From the NCBI GenBank assembly GCA_002315715.1, contig DCHY01000033.1, positions 1-61,043 on the forward strand: a DNA stretch of 61,043 nt. Reading direction: 5' to 3'. The DNA comes from Clostridiales bacterium UBA1740. Its GTDB lineage: Bacteria; Bacillota; Clostridia; Oscillospirales; CAG-272. Numbering within the stretch: the stretch's first letter is position 1; each line of letters begins with the position of its first letter. A program made the translations under genes and the position numbers. This document shows positions 34,128 through 42,556 of the stretch, in pieces. The notes under the pieces were generated by a model. The model was not told the DNA's origin. It made no database searches and was given only the letters and a program-made list of their open reading frames with translations.

Positions 34128-36320
34128 CTACGGACAAAATCTTTTGATGGACAGCGCGTTTGTCACCACCGTCAGGGAGGAGCACGCCATGGCAGCGGCG
34201 GCGATCATGGGGGTGACACTTCCGCCGAGCGGGAGAAACACTCCGGCGGCGAGAGGGATACAAATGACGTTGTAAACGAGCGCAAAAAACAGATTTTGTT
34301 TGATTTTCTTCATCGTCAAGCGTCCGAGTTTCAAAAGCGAGACGACGTGCGTCGGCTTGTCAAACCGCAAAACCGCCCCGGCGCTTTCAAGGGCAATATC
34401 CGTCCCGGCGCCCATGGCGATTCCGACGTCGGCGGCAAAAAGAGCAGGGGCATCGTTGATGCCGTCTCCCACCATGGCGATGTGGGCTTTTTCTCTTTCC
34501 TCCGTTATGACCTTTCCTTTTTCGTCGGGGAGCAGCGGCGCAAACACGCGCTCTATGCCGACTTCTTCGGCGACGGCGTTGGCAACGGCTTGGCAATCTC
34601 CCGACAAAAGCCGGGACGCAATGCCCATGTCTTTCAGTTGCGATACGGCCTCTTTTGCGTCTTCTTTGAGGGTGTCAAAAACCGTGATAGCACCGAGAAG
34701 GCCCTCTTGCGAAGCCAAAAAAAGAACCCCGCATCCGCGCGCGTTTGCCGCCGCAAGAAAAGCATCTGCCTTGTCGATTTCGACTTCGCAATCTTCCATC
34801 AAGGACAGATTGCCTATCATATATCGCCCGTTTTCGCTTTTGCCGAACAATCCTTTGCCGGGGATGGTTTTGAAATCTTGCAGCGTCGGAAGCGGCAACC
34901 CTTTCGCCGCTTCTTTGACGGCGTTGGCAATGGGATGGCAGGATGACGCCTCGAGTGCCGCAGCGAGGGAGAGGACGCTTTCTTTGTCGGCGTCGGCTGT
35001 CCATACGTCAACGACCTGCAACGCGCCCTTCGTGAGGGTTCCGGTTTTGTCAAACGCCACCGTCTTGATTCTTCCGAGATTTTCCATCGTCTCGGCGTCT
35101 TTGACGAGTATGCCGACTTCGGCACCGCGCCCCATGGCGACGGTCATCGCCGTCGGGGTGGCAAGTCCCAACGCACAGGGACAGGAGATGACGAGGACGC
35201 TGACCGCGCGTTCAATCGCCGCTCCGACGCCTTGCCCCGTCAAAAGAAAAATCAAAAACGTCAAAAGAGAAACGCCCATGACAGAGGGAACGAAATACAA
35301 GCTGACTCGGTCGGCAAGTCTGCCGATCGGTGCTTTGCTCGCCGATGCCTCGGATACCATGCGCACGGTGGCGGATAGGGCGGTATCTTCGCCGACGGCA
35401 ACGGGTTTCGCTTCGGCAAAACCGTCGGTCACGACGGTGCCCGACAAAATCTTGTCACCGACCGCCTTTTCTTGCGGCAGGCTTTCTCCCGTGAGGGCGG
35501 CTTCGTCCACCGTCAAATGCCCCGCTTTGATTTCACAGTCGGCGGGGATTCTGTCGCCTACTTTGAGAAGCACGGTGTCTTCCGTTGTGAGGAAAGAGAG
35601 CGGGACTTCCGCTTCGCTTTCACCCCGTTTCACCGTCACGGTATCGGGGACGAGTTTCGAGAGTTTGGCAATGGCTCCGACGGTACGGTCCTTGGCGCCG
35701 CCCTCCAGGGTTTTGCCGAGGGTGACGAGGGATAAAATCATCGCCGAAGCGGAAAAATCGGCTTTGGTCACGGACACCGTCCCGGGGGAAAACAGCGTCA
35801 CGAAAAGAATGCCGAAGGCGTAAAGGAGCGATGCGCCGGCACCGACGGCAATCAGCGAGTCCATGTTGGGACGCAAAGACAAAAGTGAGCGAAGCCCACC
35901 CGTAAAATAGCGGTAATTGATAGCGGCAACGGCTATCGCAAAAGGCACTTGGCAAAGGAGCCAAGCGAGCGGATTTTCGTCGGGACAGAGAAAGGACGGC
36001 ATGTCGAAAACCGTATGTCCCATGGACAAAACCATGAGAAGGACGGCAAAAAGCAAAGAATAAAAAAGCGGTTTTTTTGACGTCTTTTCGGCTTTTTCAA
36101 GAGATAAAACCGCCGTGCCGCTCACGGCTTTTGCCGTATAACCGGCGCGCCTGACGGCGGCTTCGACCGCCTCGGGCGTGATTTCGCCCTCCACGCGCAT
36201 GGCGCTTGTCAAAAGGCTGACGCTGACCGACTGAACGCCCTCGACTTTGGAAACGGCGTTTTCCACGTGGGAGGCACAGGCGGCGCACATCATACCGTAT
36301 ACTTTGAAATTTTGAATCAT
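34128..36320 (-). CDS. copA: Copper-type P1B ATPase
   Basis: A 730-residue heavy-metal ATPase. In order: an N-terminal metal-binding domain with GMMCAACASH (residues 9-18), TM helices, the actuator TGES (about 273-276), the membrane CPC of ISCPCALGLATPTA (about 380-393), the phosphorylated Asp in DKTGTLTKG, the SSCHPIA of the N-domain, and GDGINDAPAL. The CPC and single HMA domain indicate Cu+ export. No CsoR, CopY or CopZ gene adjoins it, so regulation is unclear. It overlaps the upstream methyltransferase-like gene by 4 bp. Confidence 0.96.
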   Translation of the reverse strand: MIQNFKVYGMMCAACASHVENAVSKVEGVQSVSVSLLTSAMRVEGEITPEAVEAAVRRAGYTAKAVSGTAVLSLEKAEKTSKKPLFYSLLFAVLLMVLSMGHTVFDMPSFLCPDENPLAWLLCQVPFAIAVAAINYRYFTGGLRSLLSLRPNMDSLIAVGAGASLLYAFGILFVTLFSPGTVSVTKADFSASAMILSLVTLGKTLEGGAKDRTVGAIAKLSKLVPDTVTVKRGESEAEVPLSFLTTEDTVLLKVGDRIPADCEIKAGHLTVDEAALTGESLPQEKAVGDKILSGTVVTDGFAEAKPVAVGEDTALSATVRMVSEASASKAPIGRLADRVSLYFVPSVMGVSLLTFLIFLLTGQGVGAAIERAVSVLVISCPCALGLATPTAMTVAMGRGAEVGILVKDAETMENLGRIKTVAFDKTGTLTKGALQVVDVWTADADKESVLSLAAALEASSCHPIANAVKEAAKGLPLPTLQDFKTIPGKGLFGKSENGRYMIGNLSLMEDCEVEIDKADAFLAAANARGCGVLFLASQEGLLGAITVFDTLKEDAKEAVSQLKDMGIASRLLSGDCQAVANAVAEEVGIERVFAPLLPDEKGKVITEEREKAHIAMVGDGINDAPALFAADVGIAMGAGTDIALESAGAVLRFDKPTHVVSLLKLGRLTMKKIKQNLFFALVYNVICIPLAAGVFLPLGGSVTPMIAAAAMACSSLTVVTNALSIKRFCP

Positions 36321-37372
36321 GATTTCTCCTCGAAAGAAGCGGCAAAGGTTCTAAGACTCTCTTGCGTCAGGAGGTTTTCAAAATCTTCGAATTTGCCCGT
36401 TGCTTTTTCTCCCGTATGGGTTTTGTCGGCGTTTTCGTAAGCCCAAAGTTCCTCAAAACGGAAAGCGCGCAAACGCGAGAGAATAAAACCTTCAATCCAG
36501 TACGAAAATTCCGTTTTCGGATGATAGCATTCGCATTTTTTCATGCGTCCATACATCGGAAGACCGTCCGAGGCATCGCGCCAAGTATCGACGAAAGCGT
36601 AGTCAAAGGATTCTTCCTTCATCGGTCCTTCGGCATAGGCAAAGGCGTCGGCTTCGATGACGCGGATTTTTTCTTTGCTTGGGAATTGCGGCAACAAAAC
36701 GCGCTTGAAAAGACGAATGACGTCGGGGCTTTTTTCGACCACCGTCACGGATTTGACGTTCGGCTTTTGCGCCACCATAAAGGCGTAATAGCCAAGCCCA
36801 AGCCCAAAGGTGATGACGTTCCCGTGCGCCGCTTCAATGGCAAAGTCACAGGTATCGGTGTCGACCGGGGAAAGGGTCATCCATTCGTTGCCGTCCTCGA
36901 GAACGGCAGGGAAGGAAAAGGGCTTCGTAAAAAAGCCGAGCGGCGGGATTTCGCGCCCGTCGGTTTCTCTTTTCATATCGTCGCAAATCATGCCGCGAAA
37001 AGCGGGATACGTCTCCATTTTGCAGGTCCAGTTTCCCTGCTTTTCAAAGTCGATTTTGACGGTTTTTCGGTAGAGATTGTTTTCGTATTTGGAAGCGTCA
37101 AGGATGCGTACCGACGGCAAAAGATAGTCGCGGGCGAGGCATCGGTCGTCGTGATTTTTGTCTTCCTCAAGGCCGAAAAGTGCCGTCAAAAGCGCCCCTA
37201 CGGCTTCGTCGGTGCGAAAACCGGCATCGGTCAGTGCCAAGACGGCATCCGCCGAAATCGCCTCCGGCGCATCGTTTAAGTATTTGGCAATCATATGACT
37301 GACGCGATAGTTCATGTCGAACGTCTTGCGCAGCCTTTTGCACTTTTCAAAATCTTTTATCGTCAGCGTCAT
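36317..37372 (-). CDS. SAM-dependent methyltransferase-like protein
   Basis: A 351-residue protein with a Rossmann core in its middle: VITFGLGLGYYAFMVAQKPNVKSVTVVEKSPDVIRLF (about residues 184-220, in two blocks) matches methyltransferase motif I and its acidic beta-2 end, and FDYAFVDTWRD (about 257-267) motif IV. The layout is reminiscent of spermidine synthase-like proteins. About 110 N-terminal residues are helical and unassigned. copA starts within its last codons (ATGA). Substrate unknown. Confidence 0.75.
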   Translation of the reverse strand: MTLTIKDFEKCKRLRKTFDMNYRVSHMIAKYLNDAPEAISADAVLALTDAGFRTDEAVGALLTALFGLEEDKNHDDRCLARDYLLPSVRILDASKYENNLYRKTVKIDFEKQGNWTCKMETYPAFRGMICDDMKRETDGREIPPLGFFTKPFSFPAVLEDGNEWMTLSPVDTDTCDFAIEAAHGNVITFGLGLGYYAFMVAQKPNVKSVTVVEKSPDVIRLFKRVLLPQFPSKEKIRVIEADAFAYAEGPMKEESFDYAFVDTWRDASDGLPMYGRMKKCECYHPKTEFSYWIEGFILSRLRAFRFEELWAYENADKTHTGEKATGKFEDFENLLTQESLRTFAASFEEKS

Positions 37373-37396
37373 AGTGTGACCTCTTCTTTCTTCTCC

Positions 37397-37425
37397 ATTT
37401 TATCCTTTTTGCCCCGTGAAGTCAA
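37397..37425 (-). promoter_or_regulatory. Promoter of the methyltransferase-copA operon
   Basis: TTGACT (37425-37420), 17 bp, TAAAAT (37402-37397) on the minus strand. Confidence 0.8.
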
Positions 37426-37431
37426 GCAAAA

Positions 37432-37465
37432 GAAAAATCCGAAAGCGCGGCTTTCGGATTTTTTC
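37432..37465 (-). terminator. Terminator of the 42-residue gene
   Basis: AATCCGAAAG / CTTTCGGATT stem with T-run on the minus strand, three bases after the small gene's stop. Confidence 0.85.
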
Positions 37466-37467
37466 GG

Positions 37468-37596
37468 TTATTTAGATAAGAACCAAAGAATCAAATAGAG
37501 AAGAATCAAAAGCGGGGAGGCAAACAGAAAAAGAAGGATGCCTGTCGACGCTTTATCCCAAATCTTCGCGAGTTTTGCTTTTGTTTCGGATTTCAT
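37468..37596 (-). CDS. Small single-pass membrane peptide (42 residues)
   Basis: A short gene supported by all its signals. Promoter TTGACT-17-TACAAT lies at 37655-37627, GGGGG ends 6 bp before the ATG at 37596, and a terminator follows the stop. The peptide starts MKSETKAKLAKIWDKAS and continues into an uninterrupted hydrophobic stretch of about 20 residues (18-40, Leu/Ile/Phe-rich) ending WFLSK. A charged amphipathic N terminus plus one TM helix fits small membrane regulators or type I toxin-like peptides. I cannot assign a family. Confidence 0.75.
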   Translation of the reverse strand: MKSETKAKLAKIWDKASTGILLFLFASPLLILLYLILWFLSK

Positions 37597-37626
37597 ACTG
37601 TTCCCCCGATCGGTTGATTGGACTTT

Positions 37627-37655
37627 ATTGTACCATAAAGGAAAGAAAAAGTCAA
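37627..37655 (-). promoter_or_regulatory. Promoter of the 42-residue gene
   Basis: TTGACT (37655-37650), 17 bp, TACAAT (37632-37627) on the minus strand. Confidence 0.8.
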
Positions 37656-37723
37656 GTCGTTTCGGGGATTCTTCTGTTTTTTACAAAATCCGACAAGATT
37701 GTTTTCGAAAACCGGGCAATCCC

Positions 37724-37752
37724 TTGATTTTTTGCGCATTTCTTTATATAAT
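37724..37752 (+). promoter_or_regulatory. Promoter of the CYTH gene
   Basis: TTGATT (37724-37729), 17 bp, TATAAT (37747-37752). Transcription would begin about 37759, which makes the ATG at 37761 leaderless and favours the ATG at 37782. Confidence 0.7.
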
Positions 37753-37781
37753 AAAAAGAGATGAAGAAAGGCGGTGTCCGT

Positions 37782-38291
37782 ATGGCGCTTGAAACCGAGC
37801 GTAAATATCTTTGCAAAATGCCGGAACTTTCGGCACTTAAAAACTTGCCCTCGTTTTGCGAGAGCGATATATTGCAGGTCTATCTCCGCGTCGGTGACGT
37901 TTCTACCCACCGCATCCGCGCCCGTCAGACAAACGGCGTCACCGTCTACACCGAGACGGTCAAAAAACGCGTCAGCCATATGACCTGCCAAGAGGACGAG
38001 CACGAAATCGACGCTTTGACTTTCACTGCGCTTATGCAAAAACGCGACCCCTCCCTTTCGGTGCTCGAAAAGAAAAGAATCACGTTCGTGTATGAAGGTC
38101 AACTTTTTGAAGTCGACATCTATCCTTTTTACGATAAAATCTGCGTCGTCGAAACGGAACTCCGAAGCGAAAACGAAAGCGCTTCGTTTCCTCCCGAACT
38201 GTCCGTCATCCGCGAGGTGACGGGGGATTTTCGCTTTTCCAACGCCGCGCTCACGCGGGAAATTCCCTCCGAAGAGTCTCTTTTACCGTAA
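37782..38291 (+). CDS. CYTH domain protein
   Basis: A 169-residue CYTH (triphosphate tunnel) protein. The N-terminal strand ALETERKYLCK carries the ExExK metal/phosphate motif; RIRARQTNGVTVYTETVKK, VLEKKRITFVYEGQLFEVDIYPF and the acidic VVETELRSE are the other tunnel strands. Known relatives hydrolyse triphosphates such as PPPi or thiamine triphosphate. Start at 37782 is chosen because the promoter start point falls at the earlier ATG (37761) and AGGCGG precedes 37782. Its last 9 bp overlap the convergent DUF5662 gene. Confidence 0.88.
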   Translation: MALETERKYLCKMPELSALKNLPSFCESDILQVYLRVGDVSTHRIRARQTNGVTVYTETVKKRVSHMTCQEDEHEIDALTFTALMQKRDPSLSVLEKKRITFVYEGQLFEVDIYPFYDKICVVETELRSENESASFPPELSVIREVTGDFRFSNAALTREIPSEESLLP

Positions 38292-38822
38292 GCAAATATC
38301 CGCGTAGGTCTTTTTCATATAGGCAGGGTTCAAAACCGCCTTTTCCCCTTGCTCCTTGAGGTCGGTGAAAACCTGCAAAAGAAACGCCATGGTTTTCGGG
38401 TTGCCGTTCACCTTGTTGCCGTAGCGCAGAAAATGCGATAGCGGCATCGAAACGTCGTAGTTTTTGCCGTTATACACCTTGGTGGCGGAGATTTTGTCAC
38501 AGGCGCATTCGACGGCGTATTTGTAAGGCATCAGAGGCGTCATTTCACAGTCGTCGTCCAGCCAGTATTCGATATGATGGGGATTTCTTCCCTTGTGGTG
38601 AAGCCAAGCACGGCTCACGCCGTTCTCTTTTCTCGCAAACACGATGGGGGAGCGGTTGCCTTGGTAGTACTTCGCCGATTCGAAAAATTCGCAGGGCGAA
38701 TATTTGGATAAGTCGTGCAAAAGACCGCGAAAAGGAATGCCGCACCGAAGACAGGCGCAAAACACCGCGTGACGGTGCCTCGTTATCAGTATGAAGTGGC
38801 GAAACAAAGAAGAAATTTTCAA
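38283..38822 (-). CDS. DUF5662 family protein
   Basis: A 179-residue protein matching DUF5662. The histidine-rich pattern LLHDLSKYSP (about residues 34-43) and HHKGRNPHHIEYW (about 75-87) resembles an HD-like metal site, and a helical C terminus follows with KEQGEKAVLNPAYMKKTYADI. The start is TTG at 38822, with AGAGG 8 bp upstream. Promoter TTGACA-17-TACAAT lies at 38881-38853, inside the leader of uxaC. Function unknown. Confidence 0.85.
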   Translation of the reverse strand: MKISSLFRHFILITRHRHAVFCACLRCGIPFRGLLHDLSKYSPCEFFESAKYYQGNRSPIVFARKENGVSRAWLHHKGRNPHHIEYWLDDDCEMTPLMPYKYAVECACDKISATKVYNGKNYDVSMPLSHFLRYGNKVNGNPKTMAFLLQVFTDLKEQGEKAVLNPAYMKKTYADICLR

Positions 38823-38852
38823 GTTTTTGACCTCTTTTTGAAATTCGCTTTT

Positions 38853-38881
38853 ATTGTATTCTCATTTTTGCTAAATGTCAA
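38853..38881 (-). promoter_or_regulatory. Promoter of the DUF5662 gene
   Basis: TTGACA (38881-38876), 17 bp, TACAAT (38858-38853) on the minus strand. It lies within the 76-bp gap to uxaC; no comparably good + strand promoter was found for uxaC. Confidence 0.8.
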
Positions 38882-38898
38882 CTCACAGGAGAAAACCC

Positions 38899-40290
38899 AT
38901 GAAAAAATTTATGGATGACAAATATCTTCTTTCAACCAAAACCGCGCGCGTGCTCTATCGCGAGTTCGCGGCGGGCAATCCGATTTTCGATTTTCACTGT
39001 CACCTCGACGCCAAAGATATTTACGAGGACAAAACCTACCGTTCCGTCACGGAACTTTGGCTCGGCGGCGACCATTATAAATGGCGCTTGATGCGTGAAG
39101 CCGGCGTGCCGGAAGAGAAGATCACGGGCGACGCCTCGGATCTTGAAAAATTCCGCGCATTTGCCAAGGTTTGTTCCCGTGCCATCGGCAACCCGATTTA
39201 CGCCTGGACGCATCTCGAGATGCAGCGCTATTTCGGCATCCGCGAACCCTTGACCGAAGAAAACGCCGACCGTCTTTTTAACTTGATGAACGAAAAAGTG
39301 CCGTCGCTCTCGGCGAGAACCCTCATTCGCGACAGCCACGTCAGTGCCATTTGCACTACCGACGATCCGACCTCCGACTTGTCGTATCACGTCGCCCTTG
39401 CCAAGGACGAGACCTTCAAAACCCGCGTTTTGCCCACCTTCCGTCCCGATGCTGCCCTGAAATTGACGGCGCCCGGTTTTGCCGCTTGGCTCTCTAAATT
39501 GGCGGAAAAGGTCGGTTTCCCCGTCGATTCTTACGGGGATTTGAAACGCGCCCTTGCCGCGCGCGTTGACTTTTTTGACGAAGTCGGTTGCGTCGTTTCT
39601 GACCATTCCTTGGAGCCCGTGCCCTACGCCGACGAGAGCGTCAACCTCGACGAAGTCTTCCGCAAAGCCAAGGCACAACAACCCGTCTTTCAAGCCGAAG
39701 CCGACGCTTATCGCTTCGATTTGCTCGTTTTTCTCTCGGCGGAATATGAAAAGCACGGCTGGGCGCAGCAATTGCACATCGGCGCACAGCGCAACAATTC
39801 GCAAATCAACTTTGAAAAACTCGGTCCCGACACCGGTTTCGATACCCTCGGCGACGACAAAATCGCGGCACCGCTTTCGGCGCTTCTTTCAAAAGAGCAG
39901 AAGGAAGGGCATCTGCCGAAAACCGTTCTGTACTGTCTCAATCCCGCTCAAAACGAGGTGCTCGCCGGTCTTATGAACTGTTTTGCCGGCGACGTGCCGG
40001 GAAAAATTCAGTACGGCGCCGCCTGGTGGTTTAACGATACCAAAGAGGGCATCTCCCGCCAACTTGACACTCTTATGCAGTTCGGCTTGCTCTCGGAATT
40101 CATCGGCATGCTCACCGACAGCCGCAGTTTCCTTTCCTACGCCCGTCACGAGTATTTCCGCCGTATCCTTTGCGACAAAATCGGCGCCCTCGTCGAAAAC
40201 GGGGAATTTCCAAACGACAAACAAACCCTCGGCGCCATCGTCAACGCCGTTTGTTATCAAAACGCCTGCCGCTATTTCCGCAAAGCGTAA
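38899..40290 (+). CDS. uxaC: Glucuronate (uronate) isomerase
   Basis: A 463-residue enzyme isomerising glucuronate to fructuronate and galacturonate to tagaturonate. The N-terminal FDFHCHLDAKDI holds the metal-site histidines; RDSHVSAICTTDDPTSDL, LHIGAQRNNS and the C-terminal LTDSRSFLSYARHEYFRRILCD are conserved. ATG at 38899 follows AGGAG. It stands alone here, without uxuA/uxuB/kdgK neighbours, so the rest of the uronate pathway must lie elsewhere. A terminator follows at 40350. Confidence 0.96.
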   Translation: MKKFMDDKYLLSTKTARVLYREFAAGNPIFDFHCHLDAKDIYEDKTYRSVTELWLGGDHYKWRLMREAGVPEEKITGDASDLEKFRAFAKVCSRAIGNPIYAWTHLEMQRYFGIREPLTEENADRLFNLMNEKVPSLSARTLIRDSHVSAICTTDDPTSDLSYHVALAKDETFKTRVLPTFRPDAALKLTAPGFAAWLSKLAEKVGFPVDSYGDLKRALAARVDFFDEVGCVVSDHSLEPVPYADESVNLDEVFRKAKAQQPVFQAEADAYRFDLLVFLSAEYEKHGWAQQLHIGAQRNNSQINFEKLGPDTGFDTLGDDKIAAPLSALLSKEQKEGHLPKTVLYCLNPAQNEVLAGLMNCFAGDVPGKIQYGAAWWFNDTKEGISRQLDTLMQFGLLSEFIGMLTDSRSFLSYARHEYFRRILCDKIGALVENGEFPNDKQTLGAIVNAVCYQNACRYFRKA

Positions 40291-40349
40291 GTCGGACGTA
40301 TTGCCGATTGCTCTTTTTACACGAAAAAAGTTAATAATAAACGAAAATC

Positions 40350-40381
40350 AACACGGTTTCTCTTGAGGAACCGTGTTTTTG
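40350..40381 (+). terminator. Terminator after uxaC
   Basis: ACACGGTT / AACCGTGT stem (40351-40358 with 40369-40376) and TTTTT, 60 bp after the uxaC stop. Confidence 0.8.
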
Positions 40382-40413
40382 AAAAAATATTTATAACAAT
40401 ATATAACATTATG

Positions 40414-40442
40414 TTGACAAAAATAACGGTTTGATATATAAT
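40414..40442 (+). promoter_or_regulatory. Promoter of the amino-sugar operon
   Basis: Consensus TTGACA (40414-40419), 17 bp, TATAAT (40437-40442), 74 bp before the glmM-like ATG. Confidence 0.9.
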
Positions 40443-40515
40443 AAAGAAAAATCACATAATCATAGCGTCACCATATTATACTAATACCCACATCTTATGA
40501 TAACAAGGAGAATTC

Positions 40516-41874
40516 ATGGGCAAGTATTTCGGAACAGACGGTTTCCGCGGCAAAGCGGGAGAAACCATCACGGCGGACCACGCCTTCTTTATCGGTCGGT
40601 ATCTCGGATACCATTTCAAAAAACTCAAGAAGAATCCCAAAGTGCTGCTGGGAAAAGACCCGCGTCTTTCTTCCTCCATGCTCGAGGCGGCGATGGTTGC
40701 CGGTCTCGTCGCATCCGGCAGTGACTGTCATTTGCTTCATATGACCACCACCCCCGCCGTCAGTTATCTGACGAGAACCATGGGATACGACGCCGGTATC
40801 ATGATTTCGGCATCCCACAATCCCTATTACGACAACGGCATTAAAATCATGAACGATGTCGGCGAAAAGATGGACGAATCGCTGCTTCTCGCAATCGAGC
40901 ATTATCTCGACACCAAAGAACCGGAAATTCCCTTCGTAACCGGCGAACATCTCGGCACTATCGTTTCTATGGAAAAGATTCACAGCTGCTACCTCGGCTT
41001 TCTTTCCACCCTCGTCCGGTCTTCTTTTGAAGGTTTTCGGGTGGGACTCGACTGTGCCAACGGCGGTGCCTCCGTCTTGGCGCAAACGCTTCTTGAAAAT
41101 CTCGGCGCCCGCGTCTATGTCATTCACAATCAGCCAAACGGCATTAACATCAACGAGGATTGCGGCTCCACCCACACGGCGTCGCTGCGCAAATTCGTAA
41201 AAGACAATCGTCTCGACGTCGGCTTTGCCTTCGACGGCGACGGCGACCGCTGTATTGCCGTGGATGAAAACGGCAAGGAAGTCAACGGCGACGTGATGAT
41301 GTACGTCATCGCCAAAACCTTAAAAGAACATAATCAACTTCCGAGCAACACCGTCGTGACCACCGTCATGAGCAATCTCGGTCTCTATAAAGCCCTTGAT
41401 AAGGCGGACATCGGTTATGAAAAAACCGCCGTCGGCGACCGTTACGTCTATGAAAGCATGAAAGCCTACGATCATATTTTCGGCGGCGAGCAGAGCGGTC
41501 ATTTGATTTTCCGCAAGTATGCGAGAACGGGCGACGGCCTTATCACCGCTATCGTCCTTTTGAACGTCATGGCGGAAAACGCCCTGCCGCTGAGCGAACT
41601 GGCAAAACCCGTCAAACTGTTGCCGCAGATTTTGAAAAACGCCCGCGTTGACGATAAAGACGCAGCTTTCAATCATCCCCTCGTCAGAGACGCCGTCAGA
41701 GATTGCACGAAGCAACTCGGTGCAAACGGCAGAGTCCTTTTGCGCAAGAGCGGCACCGAATCCGTGCTTCGCGTCATGGCGGAGGCACAGACGCAATCGG
41801 TCTGCGAGGACGTTCTCGAAAGAATTTTCGACGCCATTCGACAAACCGGCCATCTCGTCGGGGAAAACGCTTGA
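40516..41874 (+). CDS. glmM: Phosphoglucosamine mutase-like phosphohexomutase
   Basis: A 452-residue alpha-D-phosphohexomutase, probably GlmM interconverting glucosamine 6- and 1-phosphate for cell wall precursors. Start KYFGTDGFRGKAG, the phosphoserine loop GIMISASHNPYYDNGIKI (Ser about residue 99), metal loop DGDGDRCIAVDE (about 242-253), sugar loop GGEQSGH and the phosphate loop VLLRKSGTESVLRVMAEA are all intact. It leads an operon with a beta-helix transferase, a GntR regulator and nagB. All four suggest amino-sugar balance between wall synthesis and catabolism. Confidence 0.92.
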   Translation: MGKYFGTDGFRGKAGETITADHAFFIGRYLGYHFKKLKKNPKVLLGKDPRLSSSMLEAAMVAGLVASGSDCHLLHMTTTPAVSYLTRTMGYDAGIMISASHNPYYDNGIKIMNDVGEKMDESLLLAIEHYLDTKEPEIPFVTGEHLGTIVSMEKIHSCYLGFLSTLVRSSFEGFRVGLDCANGGASVLAQTLLENLGARVYVIHNQPNGININEDCGSTHTASLRKFVKDNRLDVGFAFDGDGDRCIAVDENGKEVNGDVMMYVIAKTLKEHNQLPSNTVVTTVMSNLGLYKALDKADIGYEKTAVGDRYVYESMKAYDHIFGGEQSGHLIFRKYARTGDGLITAIVLLNVMAENALPLSELAKPVKLLPQILKNARVDDKDAAFNHPLVRDAVRDCTKQLGANGRVLLRKSGTESVLRVMAEAQTQSVCEDVLERIFDAIRQTGHLVGENA

Positions 41875-42545
41875 CGTCCCCTATCGGAATTGTCAATCTC
41901 TTGGACGTCACGCACACGAGAGCCGAAAGCGCTCTTGCCAAGTTTACCTATCCCCATGAAATCCTCCCCCATCTTTTCAAGACGGTTCTCGCCATCGGAA
42001 AGACGCTCTCTCTCGATGAATTTTTTCATCCCGAAGAAGACGTTTGGATTGCCAAGGACGCCGTCGTCGATACGAAAACCACCCTCAAAGGACCGCTCGT
42101 CGTCGACCGTGAAGCCGAACTGCGCCCCGGCGCTTATATCCGCGGTGCGGTACTCATCGGCAAAGGCTGTGTCGTCGGGAATTCGACGGAAGTCAAAAAC
42201 GCCGTTTTCTTTGACGGCGCCAAAGCACCGCATTTCAACTACGTCGGCGACTCGATTCTCGGGTATATGGCGCACATGGGAGCCGGCAGCGTCACGAGCA
42301 ACGTCAAACTCGACAAAATCGAAGTGATCGTCAAAACGCCGTACGGCACGTATCCTACCGGCCTCAAAAAGTGCGGTGCCATCCTCGGCGATTTTGTCGA
42401 AGTCGGGTGCCACGCCGTCTTGAATCCCGGCACCGTCCTCGGCAGAGGTTCCAACGTATATCCCAACGCCTCGGTGCGCGGCTTCGTGCCCGAGAATACC
42501 GTATATAAAGATGCCCAAAACAGAGTTAAAAAAATAAAAATATAG
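41871..42545 (+). CDS. Left-handed beta-helix protein, GlmU C-domain-like
   Basis: A 224-residue protein built mainly of hexapeptide repeats (from about residue 60: VWIAKDAVVDTKTTLKGPLV, AELRPGAYIRGAVLIGKGCV, GDFVEVGCHAVLNPGTVLG), the left-handed beta-helix of sugar acetyltransferases and UDP-GlcNAc pyrophosphorylase C domains. No nucleotidyltransferase domain is present. There is no suitable ATG; the TTG at 41871 overlaps the glmM stop as TTGA and follows GGGG by 7 bp. Its place after glmM suggests acetylation of an amino sugar phosphate; that is inference. Confidence 0.85.
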   Translation: MTSPIGIVNLLDVTHTRAESALAKFTYPHEILPHLFKTVLAIGKTLSLDEFFHPEEDVWIAKDAVVDTKTTLKGPLVVDREAELRPGAYIRGAVLIGKGCVVGNSTEVKNAVFFDGAKAPHFNYVGDSILGYMAHMGAGSVTSNVKLDKIEVIVKTPYGTYPTGLKKCGAILGDFVEVGCHAVLNPGTVLGRGSNVYPNASVRGFVPENTVYKDAQNRVKKIKI

Positions 42546-42556
42546 GAAGTACGAAA

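Noticed and set aside
40381..40445. AT-rich stretch as a replication origin or plasmid-type iteron
   Set aside because: It is simply promoter DNA (TTGACA-17-TATAAT); no DnaA-box cluster or repeated 9-mers were seen.
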